From contig CAIYGJ010000231.1 in NCBI GenBank assembly GCA_903925705.1, positions 1 to 7,870 on the forward strand: 7,870 nt of DNA, given 5' to 3'. The position numbers were made by a program, and so were the translations under genes. The notes below the pieces were generated by a model, which was not told the origin of the DNA, did no database searches, and worked only from the letters and a program-made list of their open reading frames with translations. This DNA is from an uncultured Actinomycetes bacterium. Lineage in GTDB: Bacteria; Actinomycetota; Actinomycetes; S36-B12; UBA5976. This document shows positions 1-6,088 of the stretch, in pieces (position 1 is the first letter of the stretch; each line of letters begins with the position of its first letter).

Positions 1-1
1 A

Positions 2-559
2 CTAGACCTCTAGAAGTTCAGCTTCTTTGTGCTTAAGCATGTCATCAATGTGACCAACTGCCTTTGTCGTTAAGTCTTCTAAAGCTTTTTCAGCGCGTGC
101 AACGTCGTCTTTACCAGCATCGCCATCTTTTGCCATTTTTTCTAGAGCTTCTTTTGCGCTACGTCGAATATTGCGAATCGCGATGCGAGCATCTTCGGCT
201 TTGGCCTTGGCCACCTTGATAAATTCTTTACGACGTTCTTCCGTTAGTTGTGGAAACGGTACCCGAATAATTGCGCCATCATTCGAAGGGTTTACGCCCA
301 AATCTGAATCACGAATCGCGCGCTCAATTGCACCAAGAGCTGTTTTATCAAATGGTGTAACTACAGCAACGCGTGGCTCTGGGGTTTGAATGGACGCTAC
401 TTGCTGAAGTGGGGTCGGTGTGCCGTAGTAATCAACCATGATTTTGGAGAATAGAGCTGCATTGGCGCGACCAGCTCGAATCGTAGTGAATTCTTCGCGG
501 GTAACTTCAGTTGCCTTTGACATTTTCTCTTCGGCATCTTTTAGGGTCTCGTTAATCAT
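2..559 (-). CDS. frr: Ribosome recycling factor (RRF)
   Basis: RRF works with EF-G after termination to split the 70S post-termination complex so that ribosomes can be reused. The 185-residue product is exactly the usual family length. Residues 1-30 and about 106-185 form the charged three-helix bundle (domain I), and residues about 31-105 form the small beta domain II. The hinge region carries the typical TIRAGRANAALF stretch (26-37), and the RNIRR stretch (129-133) holds the arginines that contact rRNA in the family. The start is ATG, with AGGA 11 nt upstream directly following the pyrH stop codon, so the two genes are probably translationally coupled (15-nt gap). The TAG stop lies at the extreme left edge, so nothing can be said about what follows; in related genomes it is often cdsA. 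Identification is secure. Confidence 0.97.
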   Translation of the reverse strand: MINETLKDAEEKMSKATEVTREEFTTIRAGRANAALFSKIMVDYYGTPTPLQQVASIQTPEPRVAVVTPFDKTALGAIERAIRDSDLGVNPSNDGAIIRVPFPQLTEERRKEFIKVAKAKAEDARIAIRNIRRSAKEALEKMAKDGDAGKDDVARAEKALEDLTTKAVGHIDDMLKHKEAELLEV

Positions 560-574
560 GTGCTCTCAAATCCT

Positions 575-1333
575 CTAGTGACTGGTCTTAATTAGGGTTC
601 CGACTTTTTCTCCACGAACTGCGCGAGCAATATTTCCATCAACTAGCAAGTTGAAAACAACGATCGGCAATTCATTGTCGCGGCAAAGGCTTATGGCTGT
701 AGCGTCGGCAACCTTTAGGTTTTGCGTCAACACATCGTCATGGCTTAAGTTTTCGTAGCGCTTAGCATTTGGATTAGTCCGTGGGTCATCGTCATAAACC
801 CCATCAACACCCTTTGCCATCAAAACAACTTCGCAGCCAATTTCAAGTGCACGCTGTGCCGCACAACTATCAGTACTGAAGTATGGCGTGCCAAGGCCAG
901 CGCCGAAAATAACGACTCGTCCTTTTTCTAGGTGTCGAACAGCTCGTCCCGGAATGTAAGGCTCAGCAACCTGGCTCATTGGGATTGCGGTTTGCACTCG
1001 AGTTGCAACGCCTTGCTTCTCTAGGAAATCTTGAAGGGCTAGACAATTCATCACGGTGCCGAGCATGCCCATGTAGTCAGCGCGAGCGCGATCCATACCG
1101 CGCTCAGCAAGCTGAGCCCCTCGGAAGTAATTGCCACCACCGATTACAACTGCGACCTCTGCCCCAGACTGAACAACTTCTGTAATTTGGCGGGCAATAT
1201 CATTTACGACATCGGGGTCAACGCCTAATTTGCCTTCACCTGCAAAAGCTTCGCCGGAAAGCTTTAAGAGCACTCGCTTCCAGCCACCTTGTGGGACACC
1301 AGGCCAGATTTCTAATTTTTCAGATGCGCTCAC
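575..1333 (-). CDS. pyrH: UMP kinase (uridylate kinase)
   Basis: Bacterial UMP kinase phosphorylates UMP to UDP with ATP, the committed step toward UTP and CTP; it is a cytosolic hexamer of the amino-acid-kinase fold. Of 252 residues, the first 20 form a short N-terminal extension of the kind common in actinobacteria. The phosphate-binding KLSGEAF follows (24-30), then GGGNYFRG (65-72), the DYMGMLGT helix that lines the UMP site (87-94), FGAGLGTPYFSTD (143-155) and the nucleotide-binding stretch KGVDGVYDDDP (174-184). The start is GTG: an in-frame TAA lies six codons upstream and no ATG is available. The nearest SD-like match, GAGG, sits unusually close to this GTG, so the exact start is slightly uncertain. 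It is separated from tsf by a 153-nt spacer and lies 15 nt before frr, so pyrH and frr could form their own transcript. The family is allosterically regulated by GTP and UTP; no DNA-level control is evident. Confidence 0.97.
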   Translation of the reverse strand: MSASEKLEIWPGVPQGGWKRVLLKLSGEAFAGEGKLGVDPDVVNDIARQITEVVQSGAEVAVVIGGGNYFRGAQLAERGMDRARADYMGMLGTVMNCLALQDFLEKQGVATRVQTAIPMSQVAEPYIPGRAVRHLEKGRVVIFGAGLGTPYFSTDSCAAQRALEIGCEVVLMAKGVDGVYDDDPRTNPNAKRYENLSHDDVLTQNLKVADATAISLCRDNELPIVVFNLLVDGNIARAVRGEKVGTLIKTSH

Positions 1334-1393
1334 GTCCTCAATCTTGCCTTATCTGTCACGGAAAGTCTGCATTGCCCCCAAAAACCTGATTCC

Positions 1394-1420
1394 CAAAATA
1401 CTTACCCCCACAAAATACTT
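1394..1420. repeat. Short direct repeat, two copies of a 10-bp unit
   Basis: The plus-strand decamer CAAAATACTT occurs at 1394-1403 and again at 1411-1420, a period of 17 bp. On the transcribed (minus) strand it reads AAGTATTTTG, and each copy is followed by G-rich sequence. It lies between the post-tsf hairpin and pyrH. It could be a small tandem duplication or a pair of binding sites; 17 bp is not a whole number of helical turns, which weakens the binding-site idea. I see no convincing -35/-10 pair built on it. Confidence 0.5.
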
Positions 1421-1421
1421 C

Positions 1422-1465
1422 AGGCGCTACCCCACTGGCTGGATCACAGTCAGGAGGTAGCGCCT
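1422..1465 (-). terminator. Stem-loop just after tsf, possible terminator or attenuator
   Basis: A perfect 10-bp inverted repeat (plus-strand arms AGGCGCTACC at 1422-1431 and GGTAGCGCCT at 1456-1465) can extend inward through CC/GG and ACTG/CAGT with small bulges. It begins 22 nt after the tsf stop. In the direction of transcription the stem is followed by GAAGTATTTTG rather than a proper U-run, so it would be an inefficient intrinsic terminator. Partial termination that lowers pyrH-frr relative to rpsB-tsf, or 3'-end stabilisation of the tsf mRNA, are both plausible. The structure is visible in the sequence; the role is inferred. Confidence 0.4.
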
Positions 1466-1486
1466 AAAGAGACTAGGAAATGCTAG

Positions 1487-2299
1487 TTAGCCAGCAATTT
1501 CAATCCGGGTAAAGCTGGTGACAGTTGTACCGGCTTCCTTAAGAACTTGTTCAACCGACTTTTTGTTATCGATTACTGAGGACTGCTCTAACAAACAATT
1601 GTCTTTGAAGAACCCGTTTACGCGGCCTTCAACAATCTTTGGAAGGGCGCCTTCTGGCTTTCCTTCTTCTTTAGCTGTCTCAAGTGCAATGTGCTTTTCG
1701 TTTTCAACTACGTCTGCCGGCACTTCATCCCGAGTTAAGTAAGTTGGGCGCATAGCAGCAATTTGCATAGCAGTGGCGCGCGCTGTTTCTTCAGAACCTG
1801 AATAAGAAACAAGAACGCCTACAGCAGGAGGTAGGTCTGCGGAGCGGCGGTGCATGTAAACCGCAACATCACCTTCGTGATTAGCAACGCGACCAAGTTC
1901 GATCTTTTCGCCAATTACTACAGCCATGTCAGCAACTGCCTGTTCGACAGTTTTTCCACTGCCAAGTGTTAGTGCTGCTGCGGCTGCTGAATCTTTAGCA
2001 CCGGCTGACTTAACGGCTGCGGCGATTTCATCGCCAAGCTTGATGAAGTCTTCACTCTTTGCAACAAAGTCGGTTTCGCAAAGTAGTTCCACAAGTACGC
2101 CCTCATCTTGGGCAACAATGCCTGCTGATGTTTCGCGCTCGGCACCACGCTTTGCAGCTTTTGCAGCACCAGAGATTCGAAGAATCTCAACGGCCTTATC
2201 AAAATCACCAGCTGATTCTTCAAGTGCTTTCTTGCACTCCATCATTCCGGCGCCAGTATTGTCGCGAAGTTTCTTTACGTCCGCGGCTGAAATAGACAT
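1487..2299 (-). CDS. tsf: Elongation factor Ts
   Basis: EF-Ts is the guanine-nucleotide exchange factor that releases GDP from EF-Tu during elongation. The 270-residue length fits the actinobacterial form. Residues 1-55 make the UBA-like N-terminal domain with the family signature LRDNTGAGMMECKKAL (11-26). The second signature ETDFVAK (75-81) contains the TDFV loop that contacts the EF-Tu nucleotide site in the E. coli complex. The core continues through MQIAAMRPTYL (178-188) and the conserved KIVEGRVNGFFKDNCLLEQ (221-239), ending in SFTRIEIAG. The start is ATG with a good AAAGGA ribosome-binding site about 8 nt upstream. It follows rpsB by 80 nt, the classical rpsB-tsf pairing, with a hairpin in the gap that may tune the ratio of the two products. 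No oddities were seen. Confidence 0.97.
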   Translation of the reverse strand: MSISAADVKKLRDNTGAGMMECKKALEESAGDFDKAVEILRISGAAKAAKRGAERETSAGIVAQDEGVLVELLCETDFVAKSEDFIKLGDEIAAAVKSAGAKDSAAAAALTLGSGKTVEQAVADMAVVIGEKIELGRVANHEGDVAVYMHRRSADLPPAVGVLVSYSGSEETARATAMQIAAMRPTYLTRDEVPADVVENEKHIALETAKEEGKPEGALPKIVEGRVNGFFKDNCLLEQSSVIDNKKSVEQVLKEAGTTVTSFTRIEIAG

Positions 2300-2343
2300 G
2301 AATTAGTTCCTTTTATGTTTTGGGGTCAGTATGAAAATTTTGC

Positions 2344-2371
2344 AACTGCGGGCAGTTAATTACCCGCAGTT
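2344..2371 (-). terminator. Hairpin in the rpsB-tsf gap, probable attenuator
   Basis: A perfect 9-bp inverted repeat (plus-strand arms AACTGCGGG at 2344-2352 and CCCGCAGTT at 2363-2371) with a 10-nt A/T-rich loop begins 8 nt after the rpsB stop. In the direction of transcription it is followed by GCAAAATTTT, a weak U-tract offset by six bases, so termination would be partial at best. The tsf ribosome-binding site lies about 30 nt beyond. A leaky terminator in this gap is known between E. coli rpsB and tsf, which supports the reading by analogy only. The hairpin is certain; the function is inferred. Confidence 0.45.
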
Positions 2372-2379
2372 ACGAATGC

Positions 2380-3234
2380 TTATTCAGCAGCAGGTGCTTC
2401 AATTGCAGGAGACTCAGCTGCAGGTGCTTCGGCAGCAGGAGCATCAGCTGGGGCCGCATCAGCAGATCCAGTTAGAAGTTCCTTCTCCCAATCAGCAAGT
2501 GGCTCTACGGCTGCGTCTGCAGGTGCACCAGCAACTGCACCGCCAGCGCGTGCCATCAAGCCATCAGCAATTGCGTCAGCAATCACGTGAGTTAGCAAGC
2601 CAACTGCGCGAAGTGCATCGTCATTTCCTGGAATTGGGTAGTCCACAACATCTGGATCACAGTTGGTGTCAAGAATGCCAACAACTGGGATGTTTAGTTT
2701 GTGGGCTTCGCCAACTGCAATGTGCTCTTTGTTTGTGTCAACAACCCAAATTGCACTTGGAAGTTTCTGCATGTCACGAATACCAGTTAGAACAAGTTCC
2801 AACTTTTCTTTTTCGCGACGAAGAACTAGAAGTTCTTTCTTGGTCAGACCTGAACCAGCAACATCATCAAAGTTGATTTGCTCTAGTTCTTTCATGCGAG
2901 AAATACGCTTTGAAACGGTCTGGAAGTTTGTAAGCATTCCACCTAACCAACGGTGGTTTACGTATGGCATACCAACACGAGCTGCTTCAGTTGCAATTGC
3001 TTCCTGAGCCTGCTTCTTGGTGCCAACGAAAAGAACGGTGCCACCGTGAGCTACGGTTTCGCGAACGAATTCGTATGCGCGGTCAATGTAAGCAAGTGAC
3101 TGCTGCAAGTCGATGATGTAAATGCCATTGCGCTCAGTGAAAATAAAGCGCTTCATTTTTGGGTTCCAGCGGCGGGTCTGGTGTCCGAAATGAACACCAT
3201 TATCCAGCAGCTGTCGCGTCGATACGACGGCCAT
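2380..3234 (-). CDS. rpsB: 30S ribosomal protein S2
   Basis: S2 is a late-assembling protein on the solvent side of the 30S head, needed for S1 binding in bacteria that use S1. The 284-residue product opens with the family N-terminus (STRQLLDNGVHFGHQTRRWN, 5-24), followed by IYIIDLQQSL (38-47), the HRWLGGMLTNF helix (94-104) and PDVVDYPIPGNDDA (194-207). From about residue 255 it has a low-complexity tail of Ala, Pro, Glu and Asp, as seen in several actinobacterial S2 proteins. The reading frame stays open 24 codons further upstream to an ATG at 3306, but the ATG at 3234 is chosen because conserved S2 sequence begins there and AGGAGT lies 6 nt before it. It is the first gene of the rpsB-tsf unit and is preceded by a hairpin-rich leader that may mediate control. 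Confidence 0.97.
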   Translation of the reverse strand: MAVVSTRQLLDNGVHFGHQTRRWNPKMKRFIFTERNGIYIIDLQQSLAYIDRAYEFVRETVAHGGTVLFVGTKKQAQEAIATEAARVGMPYVNHRWLGGMLTNFQTVSKRISRMKELEQINFDDVAGSGLTKKELLVLRREKEKLELVLTGIRDMQKLPSAIWVVDTNKEHIAVGEAHKLNIPVVGILDTNCDPDVVDYPIPGNDDALRAVGLLTHVIADAIADGLMARAGGAVAGAPADAAVEPLADWEKELLTGSADAAPADAPAAEAPAAESPAIEAPAAE

Positions 3235-3240
3235 GGTTGT

Positions 3241-3246
3241 ACTCCT
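3241..3246 (-). promoter_or_regulatory. Ribosome-binding site that fixes the rpsB start
   Basis: The minus strand reads AGGAGT here, 6 nt before the ATG at 3234. This near-consensus site decides against the longer in-frame start at 3306, where AAGG directly abuts the ATG with no spacing. Confidence 0.8.
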
Positions 3247-3400
3247 ATTTCTTAGGCTGGGATAAACCAACCTCATTGCGGTTTGTATGACTTCGGTTGA
3301 AGTCATCCTTGGTTCTCGTGTCGGAGACCGCCCGTTGCCAGGACCGATGGTCTAACGATTCACTTTGTTGAACCTGTGAAGTCACCTATTGCTAGGTGCA
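3247..3400 (-). promoter_or_regulatory. Candidate structured 5' leader of rpsB
   Basis: The leader upstream of rpsB can form a run of small hairpins on the transcribed strand: CACCTA/TAGGTG closed by a GCAA tetraloop (3383-3398); TTCAC/GTGAA (3359-3380); GACC/GGTC (3342-3352); GGTCTC/GAGAACC with one bulged A (3311-3329); a perfect 8-bp stem ATGACTTC/GAAGTCAT with an AACC loop (3287-3306); and alternative AACC/GGTT or AAACC/GGTTT pairings (3264-3284). The last of these sits just before the ribosome-binding site. In E. coli, S2 represses rpsB-tsf through its own leader, so an autoregulatory role is a reasonable guess. I do not recognise it as a described RNA family, and the transcript start is inferred from a weak promoter match. 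Confidence 0.4.
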
Positions 3401-3406
3401 TCCCTT

Positions 3407-3435
3407 AGTTTACGGGGATTTTGCGGACCCTAAAA
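3407..3435 (-). promoter_or_regulatory. Candidate promoter for rpsB-tsf
   Basis: On the minus strand a TAAACT hexamer (3412-3407) fits the TANNNT pattern of the actinobacterial -10 box. Seventeen bases upstream is TTTTAG (3435-3430), a poor -35 match. Transcription would start near 3400, giving a leader of about 165 nt. The complementary strand reads TAGTTT at 3406-3411, so the same bases could serve as a -10 box for the divergent peptidase gene. This is pattern matching only. Confidence 0.3.
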
Positions 3436-3507
3436 CCACAGGTCCAGGCATTCCACAGCAGGCTTAGTGAGATTGGGGTCCTCTCGATTCCAAGCGATCC
3501 TTGTCCC

Positions 3508-4089
3508 ATGAAATGTCTACTTTCTGGCCGAAAACTCAGAGTTTTACTAATAATTGCCTTGGTTGCTGCTGGATTGGTCCAACTCAGCCCAGCCCATGGT
3601 GCAAAGCAATGGGACTGGCCCGTGAAACCAGCCCGGCTCAGCTTGGGATTTGATCGGCCACCTCAGAATTGGCTGCCTGGGCATCGCGGGGTTGATCTTG
3701 TGGGACGAAGCGGCGAGCAAGTTTTCGCCGCAGGCAATGGCGTAGTCACCTTTGCAGGCCTAGTTGCCGGTAAAGGCGTGGTGGTGGTCAATCACGGAAC
3801 GGTTCGCACTACTTACGAACCTGTGAGCGCTTCCGCAATAGTTGGATCGCGAGTTCGAGTTGGTGACGTGATTGGAACACTTGCTACTGGCGAAAGTCAT
3901 TGCTCAACGAAAACAACAGTTAGCTGTTTACATTGGGGATTAATTCGAGGTGAGCAATATTTAAATCCGCTATCTCTGGTTCAGAAGCGAGTTCGGTTAT
4001 TGCCTAAGCAAGAATTTAAGCTCGTGGGTGTGCCTGTTCAAATACAGCGCGGAGACGGTCCATTGATACGTGGGTATAAAGCTGTGTAG
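3508..4089 (+). CDS. Exported M23-family (LytM-like) peptidase domain protein
   Basis: Members of the M23 family are zinc endopeptidases, or inactive regulators, of peptidoglycan cross-bridges outside the membrane. The 193 residues start with a classical signal peptide: basic n-region, hydrophobic VLLIIALVAAGLV (12-24), and likely cleavage near residues 31-32. The LytM fold then follows: H59-R-G-V-D63 supplies two zinc ligands, and LHWG (141-144) supplies the third, H142. C132 and C140 flank the last motif and may form a disulfide. The two histidines usually taken as catalytic are replaced, by P105 in TYEPV and by C140 in CLHW; this variant is, as I recall, common in actinobacterial homologues. 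The start at ATG 3508 puts the signal peptide at the N-terminus, although no clear Shine-Dalgarno is present; a TTG at 3421 in the same frame would add 29 residues and looks less likely. It is the only plus-strand gene here, matching the orientation of M. tuberculosis Rv2891, and its 3' end overlaps xerC by 74 nt. Confidence 0.88.
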   Translation: MKCLLSGRKLRVLLIIALVAAGLVQLSPAHGAKQWDWPVKPARLSLGFDRPPQNWLPGHRGVDLVGRSGEQVFAAGNGVVTFAGLVAGKGVVVVNHGTVRTTYEPVSASAIVGSRVRVGDVIGTLATGESHCSTKTTVSCLHWGLIRGEQYLNPLSLVQKRVRLLPKQEFKLVGVPVQIQRGDGPLIRGYKAV

Positions 4090-4951
4090 TTGCCAAACTG
4101 GAGTGTCCAAGAATTTCTTGAACTGCCCGAATGTCCGCGCCACCTTCAATTAAGTGAGTCGCAGCTGAATGGCGTAAACCATGCGGGCCAAGATCTGGCA
4201 CACCTTCAAGACTTGATAAAACTTCGTGCACCATCGTGCGCACTACTCGCTGATCAATTCGTTTTCCACGTTGACCCAAGAACAATGCAGCACCACTTGA
4301 ATCGTTAGCTAATGCAGGTCTTGATATTGCTAAATAGTTCTCGACAGTTTTTTCTGCGATTGCACCATATGGAACAACTCGCTCCTTCGAGCCTTTACCC
4401 AAAACCCTGATGGTTCGTCGAGATGGATCAAGGTCGTGGATATCTAGACCAACTAGTTCGCCAACTCGAATTCCGGTTGCATACAAAAGTTCCAGCATTG
4501 CTTGGTCGCGAATGTGAGTTGGTGAATTGTCATCTGCGCGCAGCGCCGCACGTTCCATCAAATTCTCGGCCTGATTTTGTTGCAAGATGTGCGGCAACTT
4601 TTTGCTAACTTTTGGAATGACCAACGCACTTGCTGGGTCTTCCGTAATCAACTTGGTGTGAGTAGCCCAGGCAAAAAACATTCGAATCGCAGTTGCTCGG
4701 CGAGCGATAGTCGCCGAGGAAAGTCCGGCTACTCGTTGACTGGCCAGCCAGCCGCGCAGTTCCACAATTCCAATGTCCTGCAATTCTTGGCAACCACGGG
4801 ATTGAACAAATAGAAATAAGTTATCGAGGTCTTTGCGATATGCCTTGGAGGTATTAACACTTCGGCCAAGTTCAAGCTCAACGTGTTGAATGAATCGAGC
4901 GCTGGCTGAACCAAAGTTCGCGCTGATTTCCTCCAACTCGGTATTTTGCAT
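4016..4951 (-). CDS. xerC: Tyrosine recombinase XerC
   Basis: XerC and XerD resolve chromosome dimers at dif near the division septum. From the ATG at 4951 the product has 311 residues, within the usual 295-315. The N-terminal SAM-like DNA-binding domain spans about 20-105 and the catalytic domain about 120-311. All six catalytic residues are present: R162 (ATGIRVGEL), K186 (VLGKGSKER), H257 and R260 (HGLRH), H283 (LGHSS) and nucleophile Y292 (QLYTH). It ends with the QAHPRA tail frequent in actinobacterial XerC. The ATG has GGTGGAG very close upstream; an in-frame TTG at 4978 would add nine residues but has no Shine-Dalgarno, so it is not preferred. It follows dprA by about 70 nt. XerC rather than XerD is inferred from the gene neighbourhood and the tail; the family is certain. 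Confidence 0.93.
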   Translation of the reverse strand: MQNTELEEISANFGSASARFIQHVELELGRSVNTSKAYRKDLDNLFLFVQSRGCQELQDIGIVELRGWLASQRVAGLSSATIARRATAIRMFFAWATHTKLITEDPASALVIPKVSKKLPHILQQNQAENLMERAALRADDNSPTHIRDQAMLELLYATGIRVGELVGLDIHDLDPSRRTIRVLGKGSKERVVPYGAIAEKTVENYLAISRPALANDSSGAALFLGQRGKRIDQRVVRTMVHEVLSSLEGVPDLGPHGLRHSAATHLIEGGADIRAVQEILGHSSLATTQLYTHVSMDRLRAVFEQAHPRA

Positions 4952-5020
4952 AACTCCACCGTTGCAAGCCTTACGCAAAATAGCAAGGACATTACCCCAA
5001 TCCCGGCCAACTAGCTTTAG

Positions 5021-6088
5021 CTAAGTCAGTCTCCAGCCCTGATTTGAAAGCGAGATGAGTTTTCGAACTTCCAAAATTGATAAAGCGGCTTGTAAGTCGG
5101 GGAAATCAACTTCTGAGCCAAAGTGCAACGCCAATTCATGAGTTGATCTTGGACCGCCGGAAAGAAGCCCAACGATTGCGCCATCAAGTAAGCCCAACTG
5201 CACTGGAATGGTTGGAGATTTGAAGTCTTGAAATATGTCATCGATGTTGGTGGCGATCTTCATCATGTTGTCTCGAATCGCAGCGTGCACCCCAGCTGAA
5301 GTGGCGCTGGTAATTGGTCCAGGTATCCCCCAGATCTGGCGATTCAATACGTGTGCCCAGTTCGCTGTGGAGAGCGAACCTGACCGAAGGGCTGCCTCGA
5401 CAACGACTGTGGACTGCGACAGCGCTGCGATCAGACGATTTCTAATTAGGAATCGATGTTTATGTGGTTTGGCTCCGGGCGGCGCCTCACTTACCACCAC
5501 ACCAGAGTCAGTAACGGTAGAGAGCAGGCCTCGATGTGAAACGGGATAGGCAACATCAACTCCACACGCTAAAACCGCAATGGTGCTGCCTTGACCAGCT
5601 AAAGATCCGCGATGTGCTGCGGCATCTATGCCATAAGCCGCGCCCGAAATAACGCCAACGTTCTCTTTTGCTGCCTGCACGCTTATCTCGTGTGCAATTC
5701 GTTGACCATAAGTAGTTGCAGATCGCGCGCCTACAACTGCCAAACTTCGATGCGTGATTTCAGAAAGCGAGCCTTCGCCTGTGCACCAGAGACCAACCGG
5801 AGCTGCAGTGTCCAGATCATTAAGTGAATCTGGCCACTCGTCATCGACGGGAGTAATGAATCTGCCGCGAACTGAATTTAGAGATTTCACTGCTTGTTCG
5901 ATTAATGCAGAGTTCAAAACCCGATCAATTGAATTACACATGGCTTCTGCGCCATTGCCACTTTGCCAGCGCTCAATTGCCTGCGCAGCGCCAAATTCTG
6001 CTACTGCTTGCCCCACGCGTTCATCGCCCGGCTCGCCAGCAATTGAAATTATGAGTCGCGCTTGCCGATCTGTTAACTGGCTTGCCAT
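5021..6088 (-). CDS. dprA: DNA-processing protein DprA (Smf)
   Basis: DprA binds incoming single-stranded DNA during natural transformation and loads RecA on it; the gene is also kept in species not known to be competent. The 355 residues show an N-terminal helical region (1-70), the Rossmann-like core (about 75-290) and a C-terminal winged-helix domain (about 300-355). Core landmarks are AVVGARSATTYG (117-128), SGAAYGIDAAAHRGSL (148-163), VVVSEAPPG (197-205), RNRLIAALS (216-224), SGSLSTANWA (236-245, usually SGSLITA) and PGPITSATSAG (256-266). The ATG lies inside the comM 3' end (16-nt overlap, with GGGA-like sequence upstream), indicating translational coupling. No frameshift or missing core motif was seen. 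The set yraN-comM-dprA suggests a DNA-uptake or recombination role. Confidence 0.95.
   Translation of the reverse strand: MASQLTDRQARLIISIAGEPGDERVGQAVAEFGAAQAIERWQSGNGAEAMCNSIDRVLNSALIEQAVKSLNSVRGRFITPVDDEWPDSLNDLDTAAPVGLWCTGEGSLSEITHRSLAVVGARSATTYGQRIAHEISVQAAKENVGVISGAAYGIDAAAHRGSLAGQGSTIAVLACGVDVAYPVSHRGLLSTVTDSGVVVSEAPPGAKPHKHRFLIRNRLIAALSQSTVVVEAALRSGSLSTANWAHVLNRQIWGIPGPITSATSAGVHAAIRDNMMKIATNIDDIFQDFKSPTIPVQLGLLDGAIVGLLSGGPRSTHELALHFGSEVDFPDLQAALSILEVRKLISLSNQGWRLT

Noticed and set aside
1375..1433. Several G-runs on the transcribed strand, possible G-quadruplex
   Set aside because: The runs are separated by loops of ten or more bases, one of them tied up in the hairpin, so they do not fit a canonical quadruplex.
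1926..2306. Plus-strand 126-codon open frame rich in Ser and Ala
   Set aside because: It lies wholly opposite conserved tsf codons, lacks domain features and is explained by antisense reading of Ala-rich sequence.
2331..2876. Plus-strand 181-codon open frame very rich in Gln and Leu
   Set aside because: It is opposite rpsB, and its composition is the complement of the Ala/Glu/Pro-rich S2 tail and of rpsB codon bias; it has no recognisable domain.
3235..3306. In-frame 24-codon N-terminal extension of rpsB from the ATG at 3306
   Set aside because: The ATG lies in the perfect 8-bp hairpin, its AAGG directly abuts the start codon, and the conserved S2 N-terminus and a strong AGGAGT site both mark 3234.
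4952..5020. Possible hairpin and promoter in the dprA-xerC gap
   Set aside because: Only a 6-bp stem with a G-U pair is available, and the TAATGT and TTGGCC hexamers are 10 bp apart, too close for a sigma-70 type promoter.
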